A DNA stretch of 64,000 bases from positions 2,728,001 through 2,792,000 of the forward strand of contig OZ245039.1 of NCBI GenBank assembly GCA_965224095.1, written 5' to 3'. A program made the position numbers and the translations under genes. This document shows, piece by piece, positions 25,841-34,023 of the stretch (position 1 is its first letter; each line of letters starts with the position of its first letter). A model generated the notes under the pieces. The model did no database searches. It saw nothing but the letters and a program-made list of their open reading frames with translations, and was not told where the DNA came from. The DNA is from JBPEWY01 sp965224095 (GTDB taxonomy: Bacteria > Bacteroidota > Bacteroidia > Flavobacteriales > Flavobacteriaceae).

Positions 25841-25917
25841 GGTCTGGTAGTTCAGTTGGTTAGAATACATGCCTGTCACGCATGGGGTCGCGGGTTCGAG
25901 TCCCGTCCAGACCGCCA
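25841..25917 (+). tRNA. tRNA-Asp (anticodon GTC)
   Basis: A complete cloverleaf of 77 bases. The acceptor stem is GGTCTGG with CCAGACC, the D arm GTTC with GAAT, and the anticodon stem CATGC with GCATG enclosing loop CTGTCAC (anticodon GTC). The T arm is GCGGG with CCCGT and loop TTCGAGT, and CCA is encoded at 25915-25917. It stands immediately upstream of the accessory pigment region. Confidence 0.97.
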
Positions 25918-25928
25918 ACGTTAAGCAA

Positions 25929-25956
25929 GAGCTTCTCGAAGTGGGAAGCTTTTTTT
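25929..25956 (+). terminator. Terminator after tRNA-Asp
   Basis: GAGCTTC pairs with GAAGCTT around a 9-base loop and is followed by six T. Confidence 0.65.
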
Positions 25957-26026
25957 GGCGAAAAAGTTTAGTTGTGTTGTTTATGATAAGTCGCAGACTT
26001 ATCTTGGTTTAGTAGTTAAACCAATG

Positions 26027-26072
26027 AAAAGCTTTCCTTTTCTCATCTTTATGAGAATTGGGATGCTTTTTT
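26027..26072 (+). terminator. Second, long terminator-like hairpin
   Basis: Outer arms AAAAGCTTTCC and GGGATGCTTTT (one mismatch, one GT pair) enclose a perfect inner stem TTCTCAT/ATGAGAA with loop CTTT, and end in a T run. It is unusual to find a second terminator with no gene between it and the first. Confidence 0.55.
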
Positions 26073-26312
26073 GCTTATTAGAGATTCAAAAATTACAGGG
26101 ACACACCTTCTCAAAAACACGAACTTTAGAGGTCTGTTTAAACTGTGGAGATTAGCCCTTCGTTGAAAGGGTATGTTGTTTAAGAACAGCAGAAATCCAA
26201 CACTGTCTCAGTAGAATTTGTCTATAATTTTTCTACTCTCTCCTGCATATAAAAGATAATGGAAGGCTTTTTACTTTTAGAATTAGGTATCTTTATAGTT
26301 TGTTTCGAATTT

Positions 26313-27971
26313 ATGAGCAATAGGAAATTTTTAGTGTGTGTTGCTTTTGTAGCAATTTTAACATCCTGTAAGTCTGTTAAAGATCGTCCGTACCTCGACC
26401 AATTCAATGCAAGTGTTCCCGAGCGTGTTAAGGTGACCGATAATTTTTATATCCTGGGAACCAACAAATTACTAAAAAATCAACAAGACCTTTGGGAGTT
26501 GTATATAACAGGAGATCCGTTGGAGCGAGGACTCGCCAATGGTAAACTCACCAAAGAGTTAATGTATATTCAGGAAAAAGCCCTGCTGGATAAGGTAAAT
26601 GCAGTAGTTCCGTCAAAGATGTATCAGTCTGTACTAAAGTTTTTTATTTTTTTATTCAACCGAAATCTTTATCGACACATAGATAATGAATTTAAGGCGG
26701 AGATTTACGGGGTGTCCAGATCTGCATCGGACGAGTTTGATAAGGTGGGAGATAAATATGTTCGAATTTTATATTACCACGCAGCTCATGATATTGGGCA
26801 TGTGCTTCAGGACTTGGCAATGGTGGGTTGTACTTCGTTTGCGGTTTGGGGAGATAAAACGGAGGATGGAAAATTACTTATAGGGCGGAATTTTGATTTT
26901 TATGCAGGGGACGATTTTTCAAGGGAAAAAATTATTGCCTTTACAGCTCCGCGGCAAGGACATAAGTTTGTGTCGGTTACCTGGGGAGGAATGATAGGAG
27001 TGGTATCGGGAATGAATGATAAGGGATTAACAGTAACCATAAATGCAGGAAAGTCTGATATTCCTACAAGGGCTACCACGCCGGTTTCCATTTTGGCAAG
27101 AGAGATTTTACAATATGCCTCTACTATTGAAGAAGCAGTAGAAATAGCAAAAAAGAAACAGGTTTTTGTTTCCGAATCCCTTTTAATTGGAAGCGCCTTT
27201 GATAAAAAAGCTGTCACCATTGAAGTTGCCCCGGAAAATTTTGGGGTTTTTGAGGTTGATAACTCTAATGTGCTTATTTGCACAAACCATTTTCAGAGTG
27301 AGAACTTTAAAAATGATGTTAAAAACCAAAAGCATATAGAAGAAAGTCATTCTCAATATAGATTTCAAAGGGTAGCTCAATTACTTGAAAAGAACAACCA
27401 ACTCAATCCTTCCAAAATAGTTTCTATTTTGAGAAATAAAAAAGGTATTGACGATAAAGACATTGGCTACGGAAATGAAAAAGCACTTAATCAGTTGCTT
27501 GCTCATCATGGTATTGTTTTTAAGCCTGAAGAGTTAAAAATTTGGGTATCATCTAATCCCTATCAGTTAGGCGAGTTTGTTGCCTACGATTTAAATACCG
27601 CTTTTGATAATTTTGAGAAAATGCAAACAAAACAATCAGTTGCGGATACAGATTTAAACATCCTGGCAGATCCCTTTTTAAAAAGTACCGCATACACGCA
27701 TTATGAAAAATACAGGGTAAAAAAGCGGGAGCTTAAAACACTAATATATCAAAACAAACGCATTAATCGAGAAGTACTTAAGGAGTTTGAAAGATTAAAC
27801 CCTGATTTTTGGGAAACATATTATATATTGGGCAATTATTATTTTTCACAAGGGTATTATACCAAAGCCAAGGAAACCTACCTTCTTGCAAAAGAAAAGG
27901 AAGTGACAACTGTTCCCGATATGGAAAAAATAGACAAACAAATAAAAAAGTGTTTTCGAAAAATAAACTAG
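26313..27971 (+). CDS. C45-family Ntn-hydrolase/acyltransferase lipoprotein
   Basis: 552 aa from ATG 26313; the longer TTG/ATG options upstream would bury the signal. The lipoprotein signal ends in the lipobox LTSC (C19). The core is of the acyl-CoA:6-aminopenicillanate acyltransferase (C45) type, with the probable nucleophile in MVGCTSFAVWG (C173), then GRNFDFYAG and TWGGMIGVVSGMNDKGLTV. Such enzymes self-cleave to expose the Cys and then cleave or form amide and ester bonds. About 100 C-terminal residues look TPR-like. It is the first gene of the pigment cluster and overlaps the ligase by 22 bases. The substrate is unknown; release or transfer of the aryl-polyene acid is possible. Confidence 0.82.
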   Translation: MSNRKFLVCVAFVAILTSCKSVKDRPYLDQFNASVPERVKVTDNFYILGTNKLLKNQQDLWELYITGDPLERGLANGKLTKELMYIQEKALLDKVNAVVPSKMYQSVLKFFIFLFNRNLYRHIDNEFKAEIYGVSRSASDEFDKVGDKYVRILYYHAAHDIGHVLQDLAMVGCTSFAVWGDKTEDGKLLIGRNFDFYAGDDFSREKIIAFTAPRQGHKFVSVTWGGMIGVVSGMNDKGLTVTINAGKSDIPTRATTPVSILAREILQYASTIEEAVEIAKKKQVFVSESLLIGSAFDKKAVTIEVAPENFGVFEVDNSNVLICTNHFQSENFKNDVKNQKHIEESHSQYRFQRVAQLLEKNNQLNPSKIVSILRNKKGIDDKDIGYGNEKALNQLLAHHGIVFKPEELKIWVSSNPYQLGEFVAYDLNTAFDNFEKMQTKQSVADTDLNILADPFLKSTAYTHYEKYRVKKRELKTLIYQNKRINREVLKEFERLNPDFWETYYILGNYYFSQGYYTKAKETYLLAKEKEVTTVPDMEKIDKQIKKCFRKIN

Positions 27972-29266
27972 ACCATATTCCTAAGATAGAAACAAAAGAG
28001 TTACTTGAAATAAAAGCGTTTCAAGAAGAAAAACTTAAGGAGCTTTTGGAATATCTGAACAAAAATTCACCCTACTATTCCCGTTTGTTTAAAACAAATA
28101 ATATTGATGTCAGTACCATTAGGTCTATTGAAGATTTAAGTATGATTCCTGTAACAACAAAGGATGATCTTCAAAAATACAATGACGATTTTATCTGTAC
28201 AGATAAATCTAAAATAACCGATTACGTAACAACCTCCGGAACTTTGGGTGAACCTGTAACTTTTGCGTTAACAGATAAAGATTTAAACAGACTGGCATAT
28301 AACGAGGCTATCTCCTTTTTTTGTGCTAACGGATCTGAAAATGATGTATATCAATTGACCACTACCATGGACAGGCGTTTTATGGCAGGTTTAGCTTACT
28401 TTTTGGGAATTCGGGAAATGGGAGCTGCGGTTATAAGGGTAGGTTCCGGTATTCCTGAATTGCAATGGGATACTATTTTAAAAATGAAACCCACAGTGCT
28501 TATCGGGGTGCCTTCGTTTATCTTAAAATTGATAGAGTTTGCAGAGAAGAACAATATAACCTACAAAACATCTTCTATACAAAGTGCCGTGTGTATTGGT
28601 GAATCCATTAGGAATGAAGATTTTACCCTGAATGCCTTAGGGAAGAAAATAAAGAACAAATGGGATATTAAGTTGTATTCAACCTATGCTTCCACTGAAA
28701 TGAGTACGGCATTTACCGAATGTGAATCCGGAAAGGGAGGACATCACCACCCCGAATTAATTATTACCGAGTTTTTAGATGAAAACGATATGGTTGTAAA
28801 ACAGGGAGAGGCTGGAGAATTAACTATCACTACCTTGGGAGTTAAAGGAATGCCATTGCTTAGATTTAAAACAGGTGATATAGTCAAACCACATTTTGAA
28901 CCTTGTGGATGTGGACGAAAAACCATGAGGTTAGGCCCGGTTATTGGAAGAAAAAAACAAATGGTAAAATACAAGGGCACCTCTATTTATCCTCCGGCTA
29001 TGTACGATTTGTTAAATGATTTTGATGAAGTTCAGAGCTATGTGGTCGAAATTTATACAAATGAGATGGAGACAGATGAAATTATTATTAATGTTTGCAC
29101 TAATTTTAAAAGCGAATCGTTGGAGAAAGAAATCAAAGATCATTTTAGAGCGAAACTAAGAGTGGCTCCAAAAATTAAATTTTGTTCAGAACAAACAATA
29201 AATAAACTTAAGTTCCCTAAAACCAGTAGAAAACCCATTACATTTATCGATCATAGAATTTATTAA
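27950..29266 (+). CDS. PaaK-like AMP-forming aryl-CoA/ACP ligase
   Basis: 438 aa from GTG 27950, inside the end of the C45 gene; a longer in-frame extension only reads the shadow of that gene. It belongs to the phenylacetate-CoA ligase branch of the ANL superfamily. The phosphate loop is YVTTSGTLGEPV, and YSTYASTEMST is the A5-like aromatic-substrate motif. LLRFKTGDIV and a CGCGRKTMRLGPVIGR segment lead into the C-terminal lid (LKFPKTSRKP). It would activate 4-coumarate made by the ammonia-lyase at 31285 and load it on CoA or ACP as the polyene starter. Confidence 0.87.
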   Translation: MFSKNKLDHIPKIETKELLEIKAFQEEKLKELLEYLNKNSPYYSRLFKTNNIDVSTIRSIEDLSMIPVTTKDDLQKYNDDFICTDKSKITDYVTTSGTLGEPVTFALTDKDLNRLAYNEAISFFCANGSENDVYQLTTTMDRRFMAGLAYFLGIREMGAAVIRVGSGIPELQWDTILKMKPTVLIGVPSFILKLIEFAEKNNITYKTSSIQSAVCIGESIRNEDFTLNALGKKIKNKWDIKLYSTYASTEMSTAFTECESGKGGHHHPELIITEFLDENDMVVKQGEAGELTITTLGVKGMPLLRFKTGDIVKPHFEPCGCGRKTMRLGPVIGRKKQMVKYKGTSIYPPAMYDLLNDFDEVQSYVVEIYTNEMETDEIIINVCTNFKSESLEKEIKDHFRAKLRVAPKIKFCSEQTINKLKFPKTSRKPITFIDHRIY

Positions 29267-29277
29267 AATAACAAATT

Positions 29278-29895
29278 ATGAAAAAAACCAGATTTTTTAT
29301 TACCATTTTACTAGTAACCCTTACAGCTTCAATTACTTTTGCTCAAAAACTAAAGGTTGAATCGGGAGAATTTGATTTTTTAAAAGACCAAAAGGAAATT
29401 AACGTAAAGTTTAACTACGATGGTCTTAAATTATATAAAGATAATATTTCGGAAGAGGAATATGTGGCAAAGAATGTCAAAGAAAAAAATGAGAAATCCC
29501 CTGGAAAAGGTGATGGTTGGAAAAAAGAGTGGTACAATGCTAGAGAGGTTACCTATGCACCAAAGTTTCTTGAATTAATGAATAGATATTTGTACAAGGA
29601 AAAAGGGATTAAGTTCCAGGAAAATCTTCCTGACACTAAATATACCCTGTTGGTAAATGTGATGTGGATGTATCCCGGATGGAATGCAGCGGTAATGAGA
29701 CAGCCTTCTAAATTAACAACAGTGTTGCAGTTTGTTGAGACGACTAATCCGGAAAATATTGTTCTTGAAATTTCAAGTAAAAATGCTCCTGGAAATAAAT
29801 TTGGAGGTACTTTTAGTGATGCTGATAGGATGGGAGAGTCTTTTGCTAAAACTGGAAAAAGCTTGGGAAAACTTCTTCTAAAAAACGCATTTTGA
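29278..29895 (+). CDS. Uncharacterised exported protein
   Basis: 205 aa with a clear signal peptide (MKKTRFFITILLVTLTASIT then FAQ). I do not recognise the mature domain. It has about 180 residues, a charged first half, then KYTLLVNVMWMYPGWNAAVM and TTVLQFVET, suggesting a beta-rich lipid- or cell-envelope-associated fold. It starts 11 bases after the ligase stop and ends at a bidirectional terminator, so it closes a three-gene operon C45-ligase-this protein. A periplasmic role in pigment handling is inference from context only. Confidence 0.72.
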   Translation: MKKTRFFITILLVTLTASITFAQKLKVESGEFDFLKDQKEINVKFNYDGLKLYKDNISEEEYVAKNVKEKNEKSPGKGDGWKKEWYNAREVTYAPKFLELMNRYLYKEKGIKFQENLPDTKYTLLVNVMWMYPGWNAAVMRQPSKLTTVLQFVETTNPENIVLEISSKNAPGNKFGGTFSDADRMGESFAKTGKSLGKLLLKNAF

Positions 29896-29919
29896 GAGCT
29901 GAGCATTATTCAAGAAAAT

Positions 29920-29949
29920 AAAAAAAGCGCTATACAAGCGCTTTTTTTA
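29920..29949. terminator. Bidirectional terminator between convergent genes
   Basis: AAAAAAAGCGCT pairs with AGCGCTTTTTTT across ATACA, with A and T runs on both sides. It serves both the plus-strand gene and the minus-strand halogenase-like gene. Confidence 0.85.
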
Positions 29950-31185
29950 TTTTTCGGAAGTTGTTTCCATATCTATTAAATGAGCAATAGATCTAACGGC
30001 GCGATAATGTTTTTTTACAAAGGGATTTTTTTTATCCCAGACATACCCGGCCAATACAGCGCAAATTTTTTGTTTGATATCTGGATTTTCCGGTTTGTGA
30101 AAGAAAATCTTTTGTAGATTTCCGGTATACCATTCTTCTACATAGGTTCTAAACACATGTATTCCCTCTTTGATATAGTCTGAATACTCCATTTCCCAGT
30201 CTATTTTATCTCCTTGCAACTGCCGGGTAATTAATTTAGCAGAGAGCAAGCCGGATTCTGTTGCAAAAGTAACTCCGGAAGAAAATACAGGATCTAAAAA
30301 CTCGGCACTGTTACCCGTAATGGCATAGCCTTCACCGTATAATTTTTTAACGGCTTTTGAATATCCCACTATTTTCTTAGGAGGGAACAAATATTCTATC
30401 TCTGAAAAGCGGTCTTTAAAAAAATCAGATCGCTGTACTAAATTCTGTAAGATCTCAGTAGAATTTTTCCCGGCTCTTTCCAGATAATCGGGAGGTGCTA
30501 CAAATCCAATAGAAGTAGTCCCGTCGGAAAATGGGATGACCCAAAACCAAACATGGGTATCTAATACATCGAATGTTATTAAAGCTCCCTCTTTTCCTTT
30601 GGGTCTATTAATATCCTTAACATGAGTAAAAACAGAAGCTTTGGTATCTAGCCCTGATTTAACTTCTAGGTTTAGCAATCTGGGCAATACACGCCCATAT
30701 CCGCTTGCATCTATAATAAATTTGGCTGCAATATTCTTAATTCCCTGAGCAGTTTTAACTGTGGTAATAGAAGAGGATCCCTGAAAAATAACATCCGTTA
30801 CCTCTGTATTAAAACTAATATCCACACCCTGGCTTTGTAAATGATCGGTAAGACATTTGTCAAAATCGGCTCTGGGTACCTGCCAGGTCCAATTCCATCC
30901 CTCTGAAAATTTTTTACTAAAATCAAAAAGGCATACGGTTTCATCCTTTATAAATCGGGCACCATATTTCTTTTCATAATTTTTGGTAATAATGCTATTA
31001 AGTAAACCAGCCTCTTGAAAGTGATCCATACAACGGGGAATAAGACTTTCGCCTATTACAAATCGCGGAAATTGAGCTTTTTCCACAACTTTAACATGGA
31101 TCCCATGCTTGTGCAAATATCCGGCCGCAACCGCACCAGAGGGCCCCGCCCCAATCACCAAAACATCAACATTTTCAGTATTCAT
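29947..31185 (-). CDS. Flavin-dependent halogenase-like oxidoreductase
   Basis: 412-aa FAD protein. GAGPSG (12-17) is the dinucleotide fold. RFVIGESLIP (41-50) is the substrate-side signature of the halogenase/geranylgeranyl-reductase group. KKYGARF (72-78) offers the Lys that carries the halogenating species in halogenases. WFWVIP (213-218) fits the halogenase-specific WxWxIP motif, and FLDPVFSSG (296-304) fits the FxxPxxSxG tunnel motif. This combination favours halogenation of a phenolic ring over simple oxygenation. It is divergent from the ammonia-lyase gene with only 99 bases between them, so co-regulation with the pigment operon is likely. An alternative is a ring-modifying monooxygenase. 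Confidence 0.75.
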   Translation of the reverse strand: MNTENVDVLVIGAGPSGAVAAGYLHKHGIHVKVVEKAQFPRFVIGESLIPRCMDHFQEAGLLNSIITKNYEKKYGARFIKDETVCLFDFSKKFSEGWNWTWQVPRADFDKCLTDHLQSQGVDISFNTEVTDVIFQGSSSITTVKTAQGIKNIAAKFIIDASGYGRVLPRLLNLEVKSGLDTKASVFTHVKDINRPKGKEGALITFDVLDTHVWFWVIPFSDGTTSIGFVAPPDYLERAGKNSTEILQNLVQRSDFFKDRFSEIEYLFPPKKIVGYSKAVKKLYGEGYAITGNSAEFLDPVFSSGVTFATESGLLSAKLITRQLQGDKIDWEMEYSDYIKEGIHVFRTYVEEWYTGNLQKIFFHKPENPDIKQKICAVLAGYVWDKKNPFVKKHYRAVRSIAHLIDMETTSEK

Positions 31186-31217
31186 GCTTTATACCTGGGA
31201 ATTTTTGAATTAAATTA

Positions 31218-31260
31218 TAAATTTGTGCCAAAGTAAAAACATAATTGAGGTTCTTACAAA
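31218..31260. promoter_or_regulatory. Overlapping divergent promoters, halogenase-like gene and pigment operon
   Basis: On the plus strand TAAATTTG (31218-31225) fits the -7 consensus 59 bases before the lyase ATG. On the minus strand TTTG (31260-31257), a 20-base spacer and TTACTTTG (31236-31229) form a near-consensus promoter for the halogenase-like gene. The two lie within 45 bases. Confidence 0.5.
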
Positions 31261-31284
31261 TAAAAGAATTAAGATATTCGTTAT

Positions 31285-32811
31285 ATGGTTGAGCTTAAGA
31301 GAAGGCTTACTTTAAGTGAATTTGAGGGGGTTTTATTCCAGGGAAAGAAAATCAAGGTAGAAAAAGAGGCTTTAGAGCGAGTTGAAAATAGCTTTAACTT
31401 TTTAAAGACATTTTCCCAAAATAAAATTATATACGGGGTCAATACTGGTTTTGGTCCCATGGCTCAATATAAAATTAACAAGCAAGACCAGGTACAACTA
31501 CAGTACAATTTAATTAGAAGCCATGCTTCGGGTACAGGATCCGTTTTAGACCCTTTATATGTAAGAGCGGCAATGATCGCCAGGCTTAATACACTGTCTT
31601 TAGGATATTCGGGCGTGCATATTTCCGTGATTAAATTAATGACCGATCTTATAAATAGAGATATTTGTCCGCTTATTTTTGAACATGGAAGCGTAGGCGC
31701 GAGTGGCGATTTAGTTCAACTGGCTCATATAGCTTTAGTTCTTATTGGTGAGGGTGAAGTATTTTATAAAGGAGAGAGAAGAAAAACCGTAGAAGTATTT
31801 AAAGAAGAGGGATTATCCCCTATTTCGGTCGAATTGAGAGAGGGATTGGGGATTATTAACGGAACTTCGGTGATGACAGGTGTTGGAATTGTAAATGCCA
31901 TTTATACCAGGAGGCTGATACATTGGGCAGTGGTGTGTTCATCAGCTATAAATGAGATAGTACGGGCTTATGATGATCACCTTTCTGAAGAACTCAATAA
32001 TTCTAAACTCCATATTGGGCAACAAGAAATTGCTCAGATGATGAGAGAACATTTGTCTGATAGTCAATTGATAAGAAAAAGACAAGATCATTTGTATAAT
32101 GGAGAATCTAGCGAGGAGGTTTTCAAAGAAAAGGTTCAGGAGTATTACTCGCTAAGGTGTGTTCCTCAAATACTAGGCCCGGTTTTGGACACCCTGGAAA
32201 ATGTAAATAAAATCTTAATTGAGGAAGCAAATTCTGCTAACGACAATCCAATTGTAGACATAGAAACAAAGAGTGTATATCACGGAGGTAATTTTCACGG
32301 TGACTATGTAGCCCTGGAAATGGACAAACTAAAAATTGCTATTACCAAAATGTCAATGCTGGCAGAGCGACAGTTAAATTATCTGCTTAATTCAAAACTA
32401 AACGAAATTTTACCACCTTTTGTGAATTTGGGTAAGCTAGGATTCAATTTTGGAATGCAGGGAGTTCAATTTACGGCTACTTCTACCACTGCAGAAAATC
32501 AAACCTTGTCAAATCCTATGTATGTACACAGTATTCCTAATAATAATGATAATCAGGATATTGTAAGCATGGGAACCAATGCTGCCTTGCTTACAAAAAA
32601 GGTCATTGAAAATACCTTTGAAGTACTGGCAATAGAACTTATCACCATTGTACAGGCAATTGAATACCTGGAGTGCACGAATAAAGTGTCAGGTAAAACA
32701 AAAAAGGTTTTTAACGAAATTAGATCGCTGGTTCCTGGTTTTAAAGAAGATAAGGTAATGTACCCCTATGTGAATAAAGTAAAAGACTATTTAATTAAAA
32801 CAGATTTGTAA
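31285..32811 (+). CDS. Tyrosine ammonia-lyase
   Basis: 508-aa MIO-dependent aromatic amino acid lyase that would release ammonia from tyrosine to give 4-coumarate. The MIO-forming triad Ala139-Ser140-Gly141 lies in GSVGASGDLVQLAH, and the catalytic Tyr lies in YGVNTGFGPMAQ (Y50). NDNPIVD and the NNNDNQDIVSMGTNAALL stretch are also present. Along its whole length it resembles, from memory, the characterised Flavobacterium johnsoniae tyrosine ammonia-lyase (RSHASGTG, NFHGDYVALEMDKLKI, MQGVQFTATSTTAE). The first gene of the large rightward pigment operon, it supplies the aryl starter unit. Histidine ammonia-lyase is the alternative, less likely in this setting. Confidence 0.9.
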   Translation: MVELKRRLTLSEFEGVLFQGKKIKVEKEALERVENSFNFLKTFSQNKIIYGVNTGFGPMAQYKINKQDQVQLQYNLIRSHASGTGSVLDPLYVRAAMIARLNTLSLGYSGVHISVIKLMTDLINRDICPLIFEHGSVGASGDLVQLAHIALVLIGEGEVFYKGERRKTVEVFKEEGLSPISVELREGLGIINGTSVMTGVGIVNAIYTRRLIHWAVVCSSAINEIVRAYDDHLSEELNNSKLHIGQQEIAQMMREHLSDSQLIRKRQDHLYNGESSEEVFKEKVQEYYSLRCVPQILGPVLDTLENVNKILIEEANSANDNPIVDIETKSVYHGGNFHGDYVALEMDKLKIAITKMSMLAERQLNYLLNSKLNEILPPFVNLGKLGFNFGMQGVQFTATSTTAENQTLSNPMYVHSIPNNNDNQDIVSMGTNAALLTKKVIENTFEVLAIELITIVQAIEYLECTNKVSGKTKKVFNEIRSLVPGFKEDKVMYPYVNKVKDYLIKTDL

Positions 32812-32873
32812 TACAAAACTAAGCTGATAACAACTCAGTTTTTAATTCATTCGTTTTGGTAAATTTTAAACAG

Positions 32874-34022
32874 ATGAGACAAATAATTTTTTTGATAGTA
32901 AGCCTATTTTTTCTTCAATTTTCAGGTTTAATGGCTCAGGAGTATTTAGCATTAGCACGGGAGAATGATAAATTTGGGTATATAGATAAAAAGGGAGAGT
33001 GGGTAATAGAACCTGTATTTAAAAAAGCAAAAAGTTTTAGTGAAGATGGTCTTGCGGCGGCCTATAAAGATAAAAAATGGGGCTTTATTGATACTGAGGG
33101 GAAGTGGGTGATAACACCCAAATATGACTTCGTTAAACATTTTAATAGCGGATGGGCTATTGTTAAAGAAAATGATAAGCTAAAATATATTAATACCAAA
33201 GAGGAAGAAATGGAGAATCCTCCCAAAACTGATAAGCTTTATGATTTTGATAATGGATTAGCCTTTGCCAGATCGGGCGATAAGGTAGGACTTATAAATG
33301 CAAAGGGAGAATATGTTTTAGAGCCATCTGTGGAAATAATAAAACCTTTTTTAAATAAACATGCCAGAGTCCGAAAAAATGATCTATGGGGTATAATAGA
33401 TACAAATGGAAAGTTTATTGTAAGGCCGGGATATAATGAAATAGGAGATTATAGCAGTGGAGTTGTCTTTGCACGAAAAGGGGATCAATTCGGATTAATC
33501 TTAGAAAATGAGTTTAAAACGGTTGAAGGAGCCGATAAAATTTGGAACTTCCCATTAAAAGGCAAATTGACCAGAGCCAGAAAAGATAAAAAAATCGGGT
33601 TTATTGATAAAAAGGGAGCTTGGATAATTAATCCTTCTTTTGGAAAGGCTAAGGATTTTAAAAACGGTCTGGCTCCGGTTTATGATAAGACGAATAAAAA
33701 ATGGGGGTATATAGACGGTTCGGGGGCTTATATTATTCTTCCACAATATAATGATGCGGAGACTTTTAGTGAGGATGGCCTTGCTCCGGTAAAAGTAGGT
33801 AAGTCCTGGGGTTTTATAAATAAAGAAGGAAAAATGATTATTTCTCCGGAATACCAGATCACTGCTGGCTTAACTTTTTTTAAAAAATACGACAAGGGAT
33901 TTGTTAACAAATTAGCTCGTGTAAAAGGAGATAAAGGATGGGGTTTTATAACAACAGAAGGAAAAGCACTTGGCGATAATTGGTATCAAAATGTTGAATT
34001 GTTTGTTAAAGTAAAGAACTAA
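32874..34022 (+). CDS. Exported WG-repeat protein
   Basis: 382 aa from ATG 32874 (an in-frame TTG six codons earlier adds nothing). A signal peptide is visible (MRQIIFLIVSLFFLQFSGLMAQ). The mature part consists of about ten WG repeats of 35-45 residues, such as KWGFIDTEGKWVITP, LWGIIDTNGKFIVRP, KIGFIDKKGAWIINP and SWGFINKEGKMIISP, which should form a beta-propeller-like structure. WG repeats mediate binding but have no known catalytic role. It sits between the ammonia-lyase and the ketoreductase genes, two bases before the latter. Confidence 0.85.
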   Translation: MRQIIFLIVSLFFLQFSGLMAQEYLALARENDKFGYIDKKGEWVIEPVFKKAKSFSEDGLAAAYKDKKWGFIDTEGKWVITPKYDFVKHFNSGWAIVKENDKLKYINTKEEEMENPPKTDKLYDFDNGLAFARSGDKVGLINAKGEYVLEPSVEIIKPFLNKHARVRKNDLWGIIDTNGKFIVRPGYNEIGDYSSGVVFARKGDQFGLILENEFKTVEGADKIWNFPLKGKLTRARKDKKIGFIDKKGAWIINPSFGKAKDFKNGLAPVYDKTNKKWGYIDGSGAYIILPQYNDAETFSEDGLAPVKVGKSWGFINKEGKMIISPEYQITAGLTFFKKYDKGFVNKLARVKGDKGWGFITTEGKALGDNWYQNVELFVKVKN

Positions 34023-34023
34023 A

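Larger units (their letters stand above)
25918..26312. other. Gene-free stretch between tRNA-Asp and the pigment cluster
   Basis: 395 bases without a convincing gene. It holds two terminator-like hairpins (listed separately) and a perfect small hairpin GATAAGTC-GCA-GACTTATC at 25985-26003. A 66-codon frame at 25955-26155 overlaps the hairpins and has no recognisable domain. The remainder to 26312 is AT-rich and presumably carries the promoter of the C45 gene. Confidence 0.6.

Noticed and set aside
25955..26155. 66-codon frame after tRNA-Asp as a real gene
   Set aside because: It overlaps two strong hairpins, has no recognisable domain, and its sequence is mainly the reading of stem arms and T runs.
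27809..27949. Longer N-terminus of the PaaK-like ligase, or a frameshifted C45-ligase fusion
   Set aside because: The extra residues are an out-of-frame reading of the C45 gene end. The C45 frame ends normally, and GTG 27950 gives the usual family start.
31285..32811. Histidine ammonia-lyase (hutH)
   Set aside because: MIO lyases share motifs, but there are no histidine-use genes nearby, the cluster needs an aryl starter, and the protein resembles the Flavobacterium tyrosine enzyme along its length from memory.
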